A DNA stretch of 64,000 nucleotides from Rhodobacterales bacterium (GTDB lineage: Bacteria; Pseudomonadota; Alphaproteobacteria; Rhodobacterales; Rhodobacteraceae), in the NCBI GenBank assembly GCA_021155205.1, contig JAJNPS010000033.1:81339-145338 (forward strand). Direction: 5' to 3'. The position numbers were made by a program, and so were the translations under genes. Shown here in pieces: positions 33,473-43,027 of the stretch. Positions within the stretch are counted from its first letter, which is position 1; each line of letters starts with the position of its first letter. The notes below the pieces were generated by a model. The model saw only the letters and a program-made list of their open reading frames with translations, made no database searches and was not told where the DNA came from.

Positions 33473-36400
33473 ATGCATGTCGTCTTTCGCGAGCATCACG
33501 GGCTGGAAGAGACGGACACCCCGTTCGATCCGGGGCAGGATCCCGCCGATCTGGTGGTGCTGTCGTTTTCGGACAGTGACCTTGGCGCGTTCGCGGCGGG
33601 CTGGCACCGGGCCGGCGGCACGCTTCCCAGCTTGCGGCTGTGCAATCTGGTGGCGCTGAAACACCCCGTCTCGGTCGATACCTATGCCGAAAAGACGCTT
33701 TCCGGGGCCAAAGCCGTGCTGGTGCGGCTGATCGGGGGCGAGGCCTACTGGCCTTACGGATTGGCAACCTTGCAGGACATGGCACGGCGGCAGGGAATGG
33801 CGCTCGCGGTACTGCCTGCCGATGGGCGCGAGGATGCGCGGCTGGATCAGTTGTCGACGCTGCCGGTGTCGACCCTGCGTCGGCTGCAGACCTTGTGCGA
33901 CGCGGGTGGCGCGGTGGCAGCACAGGCGGCATTGGCCCAACTGGCGCTGGCGGCGGGCATCTATGCAGCCCCGGTGATCGGCGAAAAGTCGGTGCCGGAC
34001 ATGGGGTTTTACGACCCCGACCTTGGCGTACTGGCAACCCTGCCCCATCTTGCCGCCCCCGAGGTGATGGTCGCGTTCTACCGCGCCTACCTGACCGCCG
34101 CCGATACCGGCCCGGTGGATGCGCTGATCCGCGCCTTGCGCGCTGCGGGCTTTGCGGCGCATGGGGTCTTTGCGCCGTCGCTGAAGGCCCCCGGCGTCAG
34201 CGGCTGGCTGGGCGCGCATCTGGCGGAACGCGCTCCGGTGGCGGTGGTCAATGCGACTGCGTTTTCGGCCCGCGACAGCGACGGCGCCACGCCCTTTGAC
34301 GCCTGCCCTGCCCCGGTGTTTCAGGTCGCCCTGTCCAACGCGCGGCGCAGCGACTGGGCGGGGTCCGAACGCGGCCTGTCCCCCGCCGATATGGCGATGC
34401 ATGTGGTCCTGCCCGAAGTGGACGGGCGGCTGAATGCGGGCGTGATCAGTTTCAAGTCGCCGGGCAAGCGGGACCCGCAGTTGCAGTTTTCACGGTTCCA
34501 GCATCGGGCGGATGCAGGGCGCATCGCGGCGGTGGTGGCGCGGGTGGCGGCGTGGCATCGGCTGGCGGAGACGCCTGCTCACAGGCGCAAGCTGGCAGTC
34601 ATCCTGTCCACCTATCCGGGCCGTGCGCATCAGATGGCGCATGCGGTGGGGCTGGACGCGCTGGCCTCGGTCGCGGCGCTGGCGGGGGATCTGGCGGCGG
34701 CAGGATACGATGCGATCCTGCCAAAAGCCCGGCTGGCGGACGCGCTGTCGGGACCGGGCCAGACCTGGTCTCTGGCCGAGTATAGGAGTACATTCAAGGG
34801 ATTGGACACTGATCTTCAGGCGCGCCTGACCGCCGTATGGGGCGATCCCGCTGATGATCCCGCCTGCCGCGACGGGTGGTTTCAGTTCCAGGCAATCCGT
34901 GCCGGAAACCAGATCATCGCCCTGCAACCCGAACGCGGCGAGGTGGCCACGCGCGACGGCGACTATCACGATCTGAACCGCACGCCGCGCCATGCTTACG
35001 TCGCCTTTTACTTCTGGCTGCGGTCACAGGGCGTTCACGCCCTGATCCACATGGGCGCGCATGGCACGCTGGAATGGCTGCCGGGCAAGGCGGCGGCGCT
35101 GTCGCCGTCCTGCTGGCCCGAGGCGCTGATCGCCCCCTTGCCCGTGATCTATCCCTTTATCGTCAATGACCCGGGCGAGGCCGCACAGGCACGCCGCCGT
35201 CTGGGCGCGGTGACGCTGGGGCACCTGCCGCCGCCCATGGCCGCGTCCGCCGTGCCGGAGGGCCTGCACCGGCTGGAACGGCTCTTGGACGAATACGCCA
35301 CCGCCGACGGCATCGACCCGGCGCGCCGTGACCGGCTGATCAGCGCGATCCGCGACGAGGCAAAGGCCGCAGGCGTCGAGGATGATCTGGCCCTGCCCGC
35401 CAATGCCAGCGCCGCCGAGGCGGTGACGCGCATCGACCGCTTTGTCTGCGACATCAAGGAAAGCCAGTTCGGCGACGGGCTGCACGTGTACGGGCGTGGC
35501 GCCTGTGGCGACGCCGAGCGTCAGGGTCTGCTGACGGCACTCGCGGGGAGGCGGGTCGCGCCCGGTCCATCCGGTTCTCCCAATCGGGGTCGGGCAGACG
35601 TGCTGCCGACGGGGCGTAACCTGTTTGCCGTCGATCCCCGCGCGGTGCCGACACAGGGGGCCCATGCCCAAGGGGTCAGGCTGGCGGAAGAGCTGCTCCG
35701 CCGCCACCTGCAGGATCAGGGCGACTGGCCGCGCGGGCTGGTGGTGGACCTCTGGGGATCGGCCACCATGCGCACTGCCGGCGAGGATTTCGCGATGGCA
35801 CTGCATCTGGCGGGGTTGAGGCCGGTCTGGGATGAAGGCTCAGGGCGGGTGTCGGGGGTGGAGGTGATCCCCCTGACGCTGCTGGGCCGCCCCCGGATCG
35901 ACGTGACCTTGCGGGTATCCGGCCTTTTTCGCGACGTGTTCCCGACGCTGGCGCAGATGTTCGAACTGGGGGCGCAAACGCTGGCGGCACGGGATGAGGA
36001 TCTGGGCGACAACCCATACCGCGTCAAGGTCGCGCGGGTGTTCGGCCCGCAGCCGGGGCAGTACGGCCTTGGGATGACCGCGCATCTGGATGACTTCACG
36101 CCCGAGGCACGGGCAGCGGCGGCAGAGGCGTGGCTTGCGGCATCCAGCTGGGCAATCGGGGCGGATGGCCAGTCGCGCGCCGACCGCATCGGGATCGAAG
36201 GCCGGGTCCGGGGCGCGGACGCCTTTGTCCATGCGCAGGATCTGGCGGAAAGCGATCTGCTGCTGGCCGCCGACTATGCCGCACACGAGGCGGGGTTTGC
36301 CGCCGCCTCGGCCTCGGTCGGGGGCAAGGCCGCGCTCTATCATCTGGACATCTCTGTCCCCGACCGCCCCCGCGCCCGGGCCCTGACCGAAGAGGTGGCG

Positions 36401-36718
36401 CGGGTGGTGCGTGCCCGTGCGGCCAATCCCGACTGGGCCAACGGCATGATGCGCCACGGCTTTCGCGGCGGGGCCGAGATCGCGGCGACGCTGGAGCATC
36501 TGGCGGCCTTCGCGCATCTGGCGCAGGTGGTGCCGCCGCATCTGTTCGACCTTTACCATCAGGCGACGCTGGGCCGCGAGGATCTGCGGGCGTTCCTCGC
36601 GCGGGAAAACCCCGGCGCGCTGGCGGCGATGGAGGATCTGTTCCGCAGGTTGCGGGATGCGGGCCTGTGGGTGACACGGCGCAATTCCATCGCGGTGGCG
36701 GTCGGGGGTCCGGGATGA
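33473..36718 (+). CDS. cobN: Cobaltochelatase subunit CobN
   Basis: This 1081-residue large subunit of the aerobic cobaltochelatase (EC 6.6.1.2) binds hydrogenobyrinic acid a,c-diamide and inserts Co2+ with CobS and CobT, neither of which is in the window. It belongs to the CobN/magnesium-chelatase BchH family. Recognisable blocks are YPGRAHQMAHAVGLDA, LIHMGAHGTLEWLPGK, YGRGACGDAERQG, DLWGSATMRTAGEDFAMAL and GMMRHGFRGGAEIAAT. ATG 33473 (MHVVFREH) is taken; the in-frame extension back to 33173 runs through the inverted repeat and is rejected. It overlaps cobG by four bases. Confidence 0.93.
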   Translation: MHVVFREHHGLEETDTPFDPGQDPADLVVLSFSDSDLGAFAAGWHRAGGTLPSLRLCNLVALKHPVSVDTYAEKTLSGAKAVLVRLIGGEAYWPYGLATLQDMARRQGMALAVLPADGREDARLDQLSTLPVSTLRRLQTLCDAGGAVAAQAALAQLALAAGIYAAPVIGEKSVPDMGFYDPDLGVLATLPHLAAPEVMVAFYRAYLTAADTGPVDALIRALRAAGFAAHGVFAPSLKAPGVSGWLGAHLAERAPVAVVNATAFSARDSDGATPFDACPAPVFQVALSNARRSDWAGSERGLSPADMAMHVVLPEVDGRLNAGVISFKSPGKRDPQLQFSRFQHRADAGRIAAVVARVAAWHRLAETPAHRRKLAVILSTYPGRAHQMAHAVGLDALASVAALAGDLAAAGYDAILPKARLADALSGPGQTWSLAEYRSTFKGLDTDLQARLTAVWGDPADDPACRDGWFQFQAIRAGNQIIALQPERGEVATRDGDYHDLNRTPRHAYVAFYFWLRSQGVHALIHMGAHGTLEWLPGKAAALSPSCWPEALIAPLPVIYPFIVNDPGEAAQARRRLGAVTLGHLPPPMAASAVPEGLHRLERLLDEYATADGIDPARRDRLISAIRDEAKAAGVEDDLALPANASAAEAVTRIDRFVCDIKESQFGDGLHVYGRGACGDAERQGLLTALAGRRVAPGPSGSPNRGRADVLPTGRNLFAVDPRAVPTQGAHAQGVRLAEELLRRHLQDQGDWPRGLVVDLWGSATMRTAGEDFAMALHLAGLRPVWDEGSGRVSGVEVIPLTLLGRPRIDVTLRVSGLFRDVFPTLAQMFELGAQTLAARDEDLGDNPYRVKVARVFGPQPGQYGLGMTAHLDDFTPEARAAAAEAWLAASSWAIGADGQSRADRIGIEGRVRGADAFVHAQDLAESDLLLAADYAAHEAGFAAASASVGGKAALYHLDISVPDRPRARALTEEVARVVRARAANPDWANGMMRHGFRGGAEIAATLEHLAAFAHLAQVVPPHLFDLYHQATLGREDLRAFLARENPGALAAMEDLFRRLRDAGLWVTRRNSIAVAVGGPG

Positions 36719-37902
36719 GCGGGGTCGCCGCAACAGATCCCGGTTTTGCCGTGCAGGGCTGGTGCCCCGGGGCCCTGCGCCCGATGCTGTCGGGCGACGG
36801 GCTGGTGGTGCGGGTGCGGCCCCGGCTGGGGCGGTTCACGGCGGATCAGGCGGCAGGGATCGCGCGGGCGGCAGCGGCGCATGGGTCGGGCGTGATGGAT
36901 GTCACCTCGCGCGCGAACCTGCAGATACGGGGCGTGTCTGCGGATGCGCATCCGGCGCTGATCGCCGATCTGGATGCCTTGGGGCTGGTCGATCCGACCG
37001 AGGCGCTGGAGGCGCGGCGCAACATCGTGGTCTCGCCCTTTGCCGATGACGCGGCGATGGCGGTCGCATGTCGGGTCGAAGAGGTGTTGCCCTTTCTGCC
37101 GACCCTGCCGGGAAAATTCGGCTTTGCAATCGATTGCGGGTCAAATCGGGTGCTGGCAGAGGTGTCGGCCGACATCCGGGTAGAGCGGGACGCGACGGGC
37201 GGGCTGTTGGTCCGGGCGGACGGGATGACCGCAGGGTGGAGGACGGAAGCCGGCACCATCGCCGATGACATCCGCCGGATCGCGCGGGCCTTTGTGGACG
37301 CGGGCGGCGGGCGTGACGGTGCAAGCCGGATGGCCGACCTGACCGGGCGGTGCTCTGGCGGGACGGGCGCGATCCTTGCCGCACTTGGTCCGGCTGTGGC
37401 GGTCCCGGCTCCGGTGGCGGATGTGCCCATGCCGGGCCTGTACCCGCAAGGCGCGCTGATCGGCTTTGCCTTTGGGCAGACGGATGCGGCCATGCTTGGC
37501 ACATTGGCCATGCTGGGTCCGGTCCGGCCGACCCCCTGGCGGATGGTGCTGGTCGAAGGGTTGACCCATATGCCCGGCCTGCCCGGTCTGATCATCGATC
37601 CCGATGACCCCTTGCGCCGGGTCGTGGCCTGCACCGGCGCGCCGGGCTGTCCGCAGGGTCTGGCGCCGACACGGGCGCTGGCGCGGGCGCTGGCGGCAGC
37701 GGTTCCGGCGGGCAAAACTCTGCACGTGTCGGGCTGTGCCAAGGGCTGCGCGCATTCCGGCGTGGCGGATGTGACACTGGTGGCGGCGCGCGACGGGTTT
37801 CAGGCGATCCGGGGCGGGACGGCAAGGGATGCCGCGTCCACCGCCCCGGTCGCCGCCGATGCCCTGACCGCCGACCCTGCGCTCATCAAGGACCTGTTCT
37901 GA
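36715..37902 (+). CDS. cobG: Precorrin-3B synthase
   Basis: This 395-residue protein is an oxygen-dependent enzyme of the aerobic pathway (EC 1.14.13.83). It is a sulfite/nitrite-reductase-like protein with two ferredoxin-like halves (DVTSRANLQIRGVS in the first) and cysteines for a 4Fe-4S cluster in ACTGAPGCPQG and VSGCAKGCAHSG near the C-terminus. It makes precorrin-3B from precorrin-3A by ring hydroxylation and gamma-lactone formation. Presence of cobG together with cobF shows that the oxygen-requiring route is used. It shares one base with the cobH start. Confidence 0.93.
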   Translation: MSGVAATDPGFAVQGWCPGALRPMLSGDGLVVRVRPRLGRFTADQAAGIARAAAAHGSGVMDVTSRANLQIRGVSADAHPALIADLDALGLVDPTEALEARRNIVVSPFADDAAMAVACRVEEVLPFLPTLPGKFGFAIDCGSNRVLAEVSADIRVERDATGGLLVRADGMTAGWRTEAGTIADDIRRIARAFVDAGGGRDGASRMADLTGRCSGGTGAILAALGPAVAVPAPVADVPMPGLYPQGALIGFAFGQTDAAMLGTLAMLGPVRPTPWRMVLVEGLTHMPGLPGLIIDPDDPLRRVVACTGAPGCPQGLAPTRALARALAAAVPAGKTLHVSGCAKGCAHSGVADVTLVAARDGFQAIRGGTARDAASTAPVAADALTADPALIKDLF

Positions 37903-38534
37903 TGCCCTACGCTTATGAAACCGACGGGGCGGCGATCTACCGGGCAAGCTTTGCGATGATCCGGGCCGAGGCGGATTTGCACTGTTTCTCGCCAGAAGAG
38001 GAAATCTGCGTCGTGCGGATGATCCATGCCGCCGGGATGGTGGGCCTGGAGAAGTTCGTCCGTTTCACCCCCGGCATGGCCATCGCGGCGCGGGCGGCGC
38101 TGGAGCGCGGCGCGCCGATCCTGTGCGACGCGCGCATGGTCAGCGAGGGGATCACGCGCGGACGCCTGCCTGCGGGGAACGCAGTGATCTGCACCCTGAA
38201 CGAGGCGGGCGTGCCGGACATGGCGCGCGCGATGGGCACGACGCGGTCAGCGGCGGCGCTGGAACTGTGGCGGCCGCATCTGGACGGGGCGGTCGTGGCC
38301 ATCGGCAATGCGCCGACAGCATTGTTTCATCTTCTGAACATGCTCGACGATCCCGCCTGTCCGCGCCCTGCCGCGATCATTGGCTGCCCCGTGGGGTTTG
38401 TGGGCGCGGCGGAATCCAAGGCGGCACTGATCGCCGCCCCGCCCTGTCCGGCGCTGGTGGTCGAGGGGCGTCTGGGTGGATCGGCCATCACGGTGGCCGC
38501 AGTTAACGCCTTGTCACAAAGGGCGGAAATCTGA
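37902..38534 (+). CDS. cobH: Precorrin-8X methylmutase
   Basis: This 210-residue enzyme (EC 5.4.99.61) moves a methyl group from C-11 to C-12 to give hydrogenobyrinic acid. Features are the catalytic histidine in VVRMIHAAGMVG (about residue 44), LCDARMVSEGITR, VAIGNAPTALFHLL and IIGCPVGFVGAAESK. Length and motifs are typical. The start and stop each overlap their neighbours by one or more bases (TGATG). Confidence 0.95.
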   Translation: MPYAYETDGAAIYRASFAMIRAEADLHCFSPEEEICVVRMIHAAGMVGLEKFVRFTPGMAIAARAALERGAPILCDARMVSEGITRGRLPAGNAVICTLNEAGVPDMARAMGTTRSAAALELWRPHLDGAVVAIGNAPTALFHLLNMLDDPACPRPAAIIGCPVGFVGAAESKAALIAAPPCPALVVEGRLGGSAITVAAVNALSQRAEI

Positions 38535-39265
38535 TGGGCCGCATCATCTGCACCGGCCTTGGCCCCGGCAATCCCGACCTGATGAGCGTCAAGGCCGACC
38601 GGACGCTCCGCGGTGCCAAGCATGTCGCCTATTTCCGCAAGGCGGGGCGCGCAGGGCAGGCGCGACGGATCGTCGAGGGGATGCTGGCGCCGGGCGTCAC
38701 CGAGTACGCGATGGAATATCCGGTGACGACGGAACTGCCCTTCGACAGTGCGGAATACATCGACGCCTTGGCGCATTTCTACGACGCCTGGGCGGACCGG
38801 CTTGCCGACATGGCCGCCGTTCATGATGTCGTCGTGCTGTGCGAGGGGGATCCGTTCTTTTACGGCAGCTTCATGCATCTTTACACCCGCCTGCGCCCCC
38901 GCGTGGCGGTCGAGGTCATCCCCGGCATTCCCGGCATGGTCGGCTGCTGGTGGGCGACGGGGGAACCCGTGACCTGGGGCGATGATGTGCTGACGGTGCT
39001 GATGGGCACCCTGCCCGAGCCGGACCTCATGCGGCACATGGCGACCTCTGACGCGCTGGTGGTTATGAAGACGGGCCGCAACCTGCCAAAGGTGCGCCGC
39101 GCGCTGGCGGCTACGGGCAAGCTGGACGCCGCATGGCTGATCGAGCGGGGGACGATGGCGGGCGAGCGGGTGGTGCCCCTTGCGCAGGTGAACGGCGAGG
39201 ATTGCCCCTATTTCGCGATTGTCGTCGTGCATGGGCATGGCCGCAGGCCAGAGGTACCGGAATGA
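38534..39265 (+). CDS. cobI: Precorrin-2 C20-methyltransferase
   Basis: This 243-residue SAM-dependent tetrapyrrole methylase (EC 2.1.1.130) has CTGLGPGNPDLMSVKADR at the N-terminus, LCEGDPFFYGSFMHLYTRL and VIPGIPGMVGCWWATGEPV, the standard glycine-rich SAM contacts of the family. It methylates precorrin-2 at C-20 to give precorrin-3A. It overlaps cobJ (ATGA). Confidence 0.94.
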   Translation: MGRIICTGLGPGNPDLMSVKADRTLRGAKHVAYFRKAGRAGQARRIVEGMLAPGVTEYAMEYPVTTELPFDSAEYIDALAHFYDAWADRLADMAAVHDVVVLCEGDPFFYGSFMHLYTRLRPRVAVEVIPGIPGMVGCWWATGEPVTWGDDVLTVLMGTLPEPDLMRHMATSDALVVMKTGRNLPKVRRALAATGKLDAAWLIERGTMAGERVVPLAQVNGEDCPYFAIVVVHGHGRRPEVPE

Positions 39266-39996
39266 CCGGCTGGTTGGCGGTGGCGGGGCTTGGGCCTGGG
39301 GATGCGGGGCTGGTCACGCCCGAGGTGACGGCGGCGCTGGATCAGGCGACGCATGTGCTGGGCTATGTCCCCTATGTTGCGCGGGTGGCTGCGCGCCCCG
39401 GCCTGACCCTGCTGCCGTCGGACAACCGCGAGGAACTCGACCGCGCGACGCACGCCCTGCGGTTGGCAAGCGACGGGGGCCGCGTCGTCGTGGTATCGTC
39501 GGGCGATCCGGGGGTGTTCGCAATGGCCTCGGCGGTGTTCGAGGCTTTGGAAGGGTGGAGCGGCGCAATGCCCGATATCCGCATTCTCCCCGGCATCACC
39601 GCGATGCTGGCGGCGGCGGCACGGCTGGGCGCACCCTTGGGCCATGATTTCTGCGCGATCAACCTTTCGGACAATCTGAAACCCTGGGAGGTCATCGAAA
39701 ACCGTCTGCGGCTCGCGGCACGGGCCGATTTTGCGATGGCATTCTACAACCCGCGCTCCGCCAGCCGCCCGCACCAGTTCACGCGGACGCTGGAGATCCT
39801 GCGCGAGGAATGTGGGGCCGATCGGCTGATCAGTTTTGCCCGCGCCGTGGCGACGCCCGAGGAACGGCTGAAAACCGTCACGCTGGCCGAGGCAATGCCC
39901 GAGATGGCGGACATGCGCACGCTGGTCATCGTCGGGTCATCCGCCACGCGGCGGATCGGGCCTTGGGTCTACACGCCCAGATCGGCGGGGGCGTGA
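39262..39996 (+). CDS. cobJ: Precorrin-3B C17-methyltransferase
   Basis: This 244-residue ring-contracting methylase (EC 2.1.1.131) has AVAGLGPGDAGLVTPEV, VVVVSSGDPGVFAMAS, ILPGITAMLAAAARLGAPLGHDFCAI and AFYNPRSASRPHQ, the last being characteristic of CobJ/CbiH. The ATG at 39262 overlaps the cobI stop. Its 3' end overlaps the convergent cobK by 28 bases. Confidence 0.94.
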   Translation: MTGWLAVAGLGPGDAGLVTPEVTAALDQATHVLGYVPYVARVAARPGLTLLPSDNREELDRATHALRLASDGGRVVVVSSGDPGVFAMASAVFEALEGWSGAMPDIRILPGITAMLAAAARLGAPLGHDFCAINLSDNLKPWEVIENRLRLAARADFAMAFYNPRSASRPHQFTRTLEILREECGADRLISFARAVATPEERLKTVTLAEAMPEMADMRTLVIVGSSATRRIGPWVYTPRSAGA

Positions 39997-40718
39997 TGCA
40001 GCCAGTCCATCACGTCGATCACGGTGGCGACGGTGCGGCGTGGTGGCATCGCGGGCCGGTCGATCATGATCACCGGCAGGCCCAGGCCGCGCGCGGCGGT
40101 CAGCTTGGCCTCGGCCCCCGCGCCGCCTGCATTCTTGGCGACGATCAGATCGACGCCGTGGTCGCACAACAGCGCGGCGTCGCCCGCGACATCAAAGGGA
40201 CCCCGCGCGAGGATGATCTTGGCATCTGGCAATGGCAGCGGGTCTTCGGGCGGATCGACGATGCGCAGGACATAGTGGTGCTGGGGCTTGACCGCAAAGG
40301 CATCAAGGCGCTGGCGTCCAATGGCAAGAAACACTGTCCAAGGTTCTTCCGGCAGGAGGGACACGGCTGCGTCGATATCGGCAACGCGCGTCCACAGGTC
40401 TGCGTCGGTCGCAACCCAGGCCGGACGCTCCAGCACGATCAGCGGCACCCCGGCCCCGGCACAGGCGGCGACTGCATTGCCACCAATTCGCGCGGCAAAG
40501 GGGTGCGTGGCATCGACGACATGGGTGATCATTTCGGCGCGCAGATAGTCCGCCAGCCCCGCCACGCCGCCAAAGCCGCCTGTCCGGGTCGGGATCGGCT
40601 GCGGCGCCGGGGCCATCGTGCGACCGGCGTAGGAATAGACCGCGTCGATGCCCGCGTCGGCAAGCGCAAGCGCCATCAGGGCCGCCTCGGTTGTCCCGCC
40701 CAGCAAAAGGACGCGCAT
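39969..40718 (-). CDS. cobK: Precorrin-6A reductase, antisense within the cob operon
   Basis: This 249-residue NADPH-dependent reductase (EC 1.3.1.54) has VLLLGGTTEAALMALALAD, VVDATHPFAARI, LERPAWVA and VAKNAGGAGAEAKLTAARGLGLPVIMI, all family hallmarks. It is the only cob gene between cobW and cobF on the minus strand. It overlaps the end of cobJ, and its ATG (40716-40718) is separated from the cobL GTG by a single base. Its promoter must therefore lie inside cobL, and its transcript is antisense to the operon mRNA, a possible mutual-interference arrangement. Confidence 0.93.
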   Translation of the reverse strand: MRVLLLGGTTEAALMALALADAGIDAVYSYAGRTMAPAPQPIPTRTGGFGGVAGLADYLRAEMITHVVDATHPFAARIGGNAVAACAGAGVPLIVLERPAWVATDADLWTRVADIDAAVSLLPEEPWTVFLAIGRQRLDAFAVKPQHHYVLRIVDPPEDPLPLPDAKIILARGPFDVAGDAALLCDHGVDLIVAKNAGGAGAEAKLTAARGLGLPVIMIDRPAMPPRRTVATVIDVMDWLHHAPADLGV

Positions 40719-40719
40719 C

Positions 40720-41904
40720 GTGTCTGACCCCTGGCTGTCGATCATCGGCATCGGCGAGGATGGCCTGAATGGCCTGACCGCCGCAAGCCGGGATGCGCTG
40801 GCATCGGCGGATATGGTCTTTGGCGGGCCGCGGCATCTGGCCTTGGCGGGCGTTTCCAGCGCGCGGGCACAGGAATGGCCGGTGCCGTTCACCACCGCGC
40901 CCGTTCTCGCGCTTCGGGGGCAAAAGGTGGCGGTGCTGACCTCGGGCGATCCTTTCTGGTTCGGGGCGGGCGGCAGTCTGGCGCGCGATCTGGAACCGGA
41001 CGCGTGGCGGGCATTTCCGGGGGTATCCACATTTTCGCTGGTGGCCGCACGGCTGGGCTGGCGGCTTGAGACGACAGTGTGTGCGGGGCTGCATGCGGTC
41101 CCGGTCGCAGGCATCCGACCGTCGCTGCAGGCGGGGCAAAGGATGGTGGCGCTTGTTGCGGACGCAAGGGCCGCCGTCGACTTCGCAGCCTATGTCGCGG
41201 ACCGCGGGTTCGGCCCGTCGCGGTTGTGGCTGGCCGAAGCGATGGGGGGACCGGCGGAGCGGCTGCGCGAGTTCCGTGCCGGGGACAGCTTGCCCGATGA
41301 CATTGCCGCCCCGGTCGCGGTGGCGGTGGAACTTGCCGGGGGGCTGGGACTGCCGCGATCTTCCGGGCTAAACGATGATCTCTTTGCGCATGACGGGCAG
41401 ATCACCAAAAGGCCTGTCCGCGCGCTGGCCCTGTCGGCGCTGGCCCCCCGTCCGGGCGAACGGCTCTGGGACATCGGGGGCGGGTCGGGATCGGTATCGG
41501 TGGAATGGTGCCTTGCGGGGGGTCTTGCCAGCGCCATCGAGGCGCGGGCCGACCGCGCCGCAAGGATCGCCGAGAACGCGGCCGGCTTTGGCGTCGCACA
41601 GGCGCTGACGGTCATCGAGGGCATGGCGCCAGGGGCGCTGGCGGGCCTGCCGATGCCGGACGCGGTCTTTGTCGGCGGGGGTGGATCGGCGGCTTTGCTG
41701 GCCGATCTCTGGGCGCGCATTCCCAAGGGCTGTCGCCTTGTGGCGCATGCGGTTACGCTGGAGACGGAAAGCCTGCTGATGGACTGGCAGGCCCGTGTCG
41801 GGGGCGAGATGATGAAGGTCGAGATTGCCCACGCGGCCCCGCTTGGCCGGATGCGGGGCTGGATTCCGGCCCGTCCGGTCCTGCAATGGAGCGTGGTCAG
41901 ATGA
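40720..41904 (+). CDS. cobL: Precorrin-6B methylase, bifunctional (C5,15-methylating, C12-decarboxylating)
   Basis: This 394-residue fusion (EC 2.1.1.132) has an N-terminal tetrapyrrole-methylase domain (IIGIGEDGLNGLTAASR, VLTSGDPFWFGAGGSL) and a C-terminal class I methyltransferase domain (LWDIGGGSGSVSVEWCLA, VFVGGGGSAALL). The GTG start at 40720 is preferred, since AAGGA lies eight bases upstream within the antisense cobK start region; the upstream in-frame ATG would extend far into cobK. It overlaps cobE by four bases. Confidence 0.93.
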   Translation: MSDPWLSIIGIGEDGLNGLTAASRDALASADMVFGGPRHLALAGVSSARAQEWPVPFTTAPVLALRGQKVAVLTSGDPFWFGAGGSLARDLEPDAWRAFPGVSTFSLVAARLGWRLETTVCAGLHAVPVAGIRPSLQAGQRMVALVADARAAVDFAAYVADRGFGPSRLWLAEAMGGPAERLREFRAGDSLPDDIAAPVAVAVELAGGLGLPRSSGLNDDLFAHDGQITKRPVRALALSALAPRPGERLWDIGGGSGSVSVEWCLAGGLASAIEARADRAARIAENAAGFGVAQALTVIEGMAPGALAGLPMPDAVFVGGGGSAALLADLWARIPKGCRLVAHAVTLETESLLMDWQARVGGEMMKVEIAHAAPLGRMRGWIPARPVLQWSVVR

Positions 41905-42254
41905 GGGTTGCAGGCATCGGCTGCCGTGCAGAAACGCCATCCGCAACGCTGCGCGGGCTGCTGTCCGATCCGCAGGGGATTGATCTTGTGGCCAGCCTGC
42001 TGACGCGGACGGCGCAGGTCCGGCCGGTGGCCGAGGCGATGGGCCTGCGGTTCCTTGCGGTGGATGACATCGCCTTGCGCGGGATCGTCACGCCCACGAT
42101 TTCGGCCCGGATTGCGGCGCGCTTTGGCGCAGGGTCGGTGGCCGAGGCGACGGCCCTCGTCGCCGCAGGCCGCAACGCGCGCATCGTCGAGACGCGCCGC
42201 ATCAGCCCGGATGCCACCGCCACCATCGCAATTGCCGAAGGAGACGGGCCATGA
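41901..42254 (+). CDS. cobE: Cobalamin biosynthesis protein CobE (CbiG C-terminal domain)
   Basis: This 117-residue single-domain protein resembles the C-terminal domain of CbiG. It starts VAGIGCRAETP and has LAVDDIALRG followed by SVAEATALVAAG, the usual CobE pattern. CobE is required for efficient aerobic corrin synthesis, possibly by binding intermediates, but its reaction is unproven. It is located between cobL and cobM with four-base overlaps at both ends. Confidence 0.85.
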   Translation: MRVAGIGCRAETPSATLRGLLSDPQGIDLVASLLTRTAQVRPVAEAMGLRFLAVDDIALRGIVTPTISARIAARFGAGSVAEATALVAAGRNARIVETRRISPDATATIAIAEGDGP

Positions 42255-43027
42255 CGGTGCATTTCATCGGCGCGGGACCGGGGGCACCGGACCTGATCAC
42301 CCTGCGCGGGCGCGACCTGATCGCAGCCAGCCCGGTGTGTCTTTATGCAGGGTCCCTGATCCCCCAGGGCCTGCTGGCGCATTGCCCCCCGGATGCGCGG
42401 ATCGTGAACACGGCCCCGCTGTCGCTGGAGGCGATCATCGCCGAAATATCCGCGGCCCATGCGGCGGGACTTGACGTCGCGCGGTTGCATTCGGGCGATC
42501 TGTCGGTCTGGTCGGCGATGGGCGAACAGGTGCGTGCTCTGCGCGACCTTGGCATTCCCTACACCGTGACGCCGGGGGTGCCGGCCTTTGCGGCGGCGGC
42601 GGCGACCCTGGGGGCGGAACTGACGTTGCCGGAGCTTACGCAGTCGGTGATCCTGACGCGCATCTCGGGACGCGCCTCGGCGATGCCCCCGGGCGAAAGC
42701 CTCGAGAATTTCGCGCGCACCGGCGCAGTCCTGGCGGTGCATCTGTCTATCCACGCCCTGCCCCGCATCATCGCGGAACTGACGCCGCATTACGGGGCTG
42801 ACTGTCCCATCGCGATCGTCTGGCGCGCCAGCTGGCCGGACGAGGAGGTGATGCGCGCGACCCTCGGCACCGTCGATCTGGCGGCGGCAGCGGCGATGGA
42901 GCGGACGGCGCTGATCCTCGTCGGCCGTTCGCTGGGTGCCGCGGCGTTCGGCACCAGCCGGTTATACGCTGCCGACTACGACCGACGTTATCGCCCGCTC
43001 GGCACCCATCCCCGGTTTCCCGAATGA
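42251..43027 (+). CDS. cobM: Precorrin-4 C11-methyltransferase
   Basis: This 258-residue SAM-dependent methylase (EC 2.1.1.133) has the family N-terminus VHFIGAGPGAPDLITLRG, then VCLYAGSLIP, LHSGDLSVWSAMGEQ, VTPGVPAFAAAAATLGAELTLPE and a late ALILVGRSLG. It gives precorrin-5. It overlaps both neighbours by four bases. Confidence 0.95.
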   Translation: MTVHFIGAGPGAPDLITLRGRDLIAASPVCLYAGSLIPQGLLAHCPPDARIVNTAPLSLEAIIAEISAAHAAGLDVARLHSGDLSVWSAMGEQVRALRDLGIPYTVTPGVPAFAAAAATLGAELTLPELTQSVILTRISGRASAMPPGESLENFARTGAVLAVHLSIHALPRIIAELTPHYGADCPIAIVWRASWPDEEVMRATLGTVDLAAAAAMERTALILVGRSLGAAAFGTSRLYAADYDRRYRPLGTHPRFPE

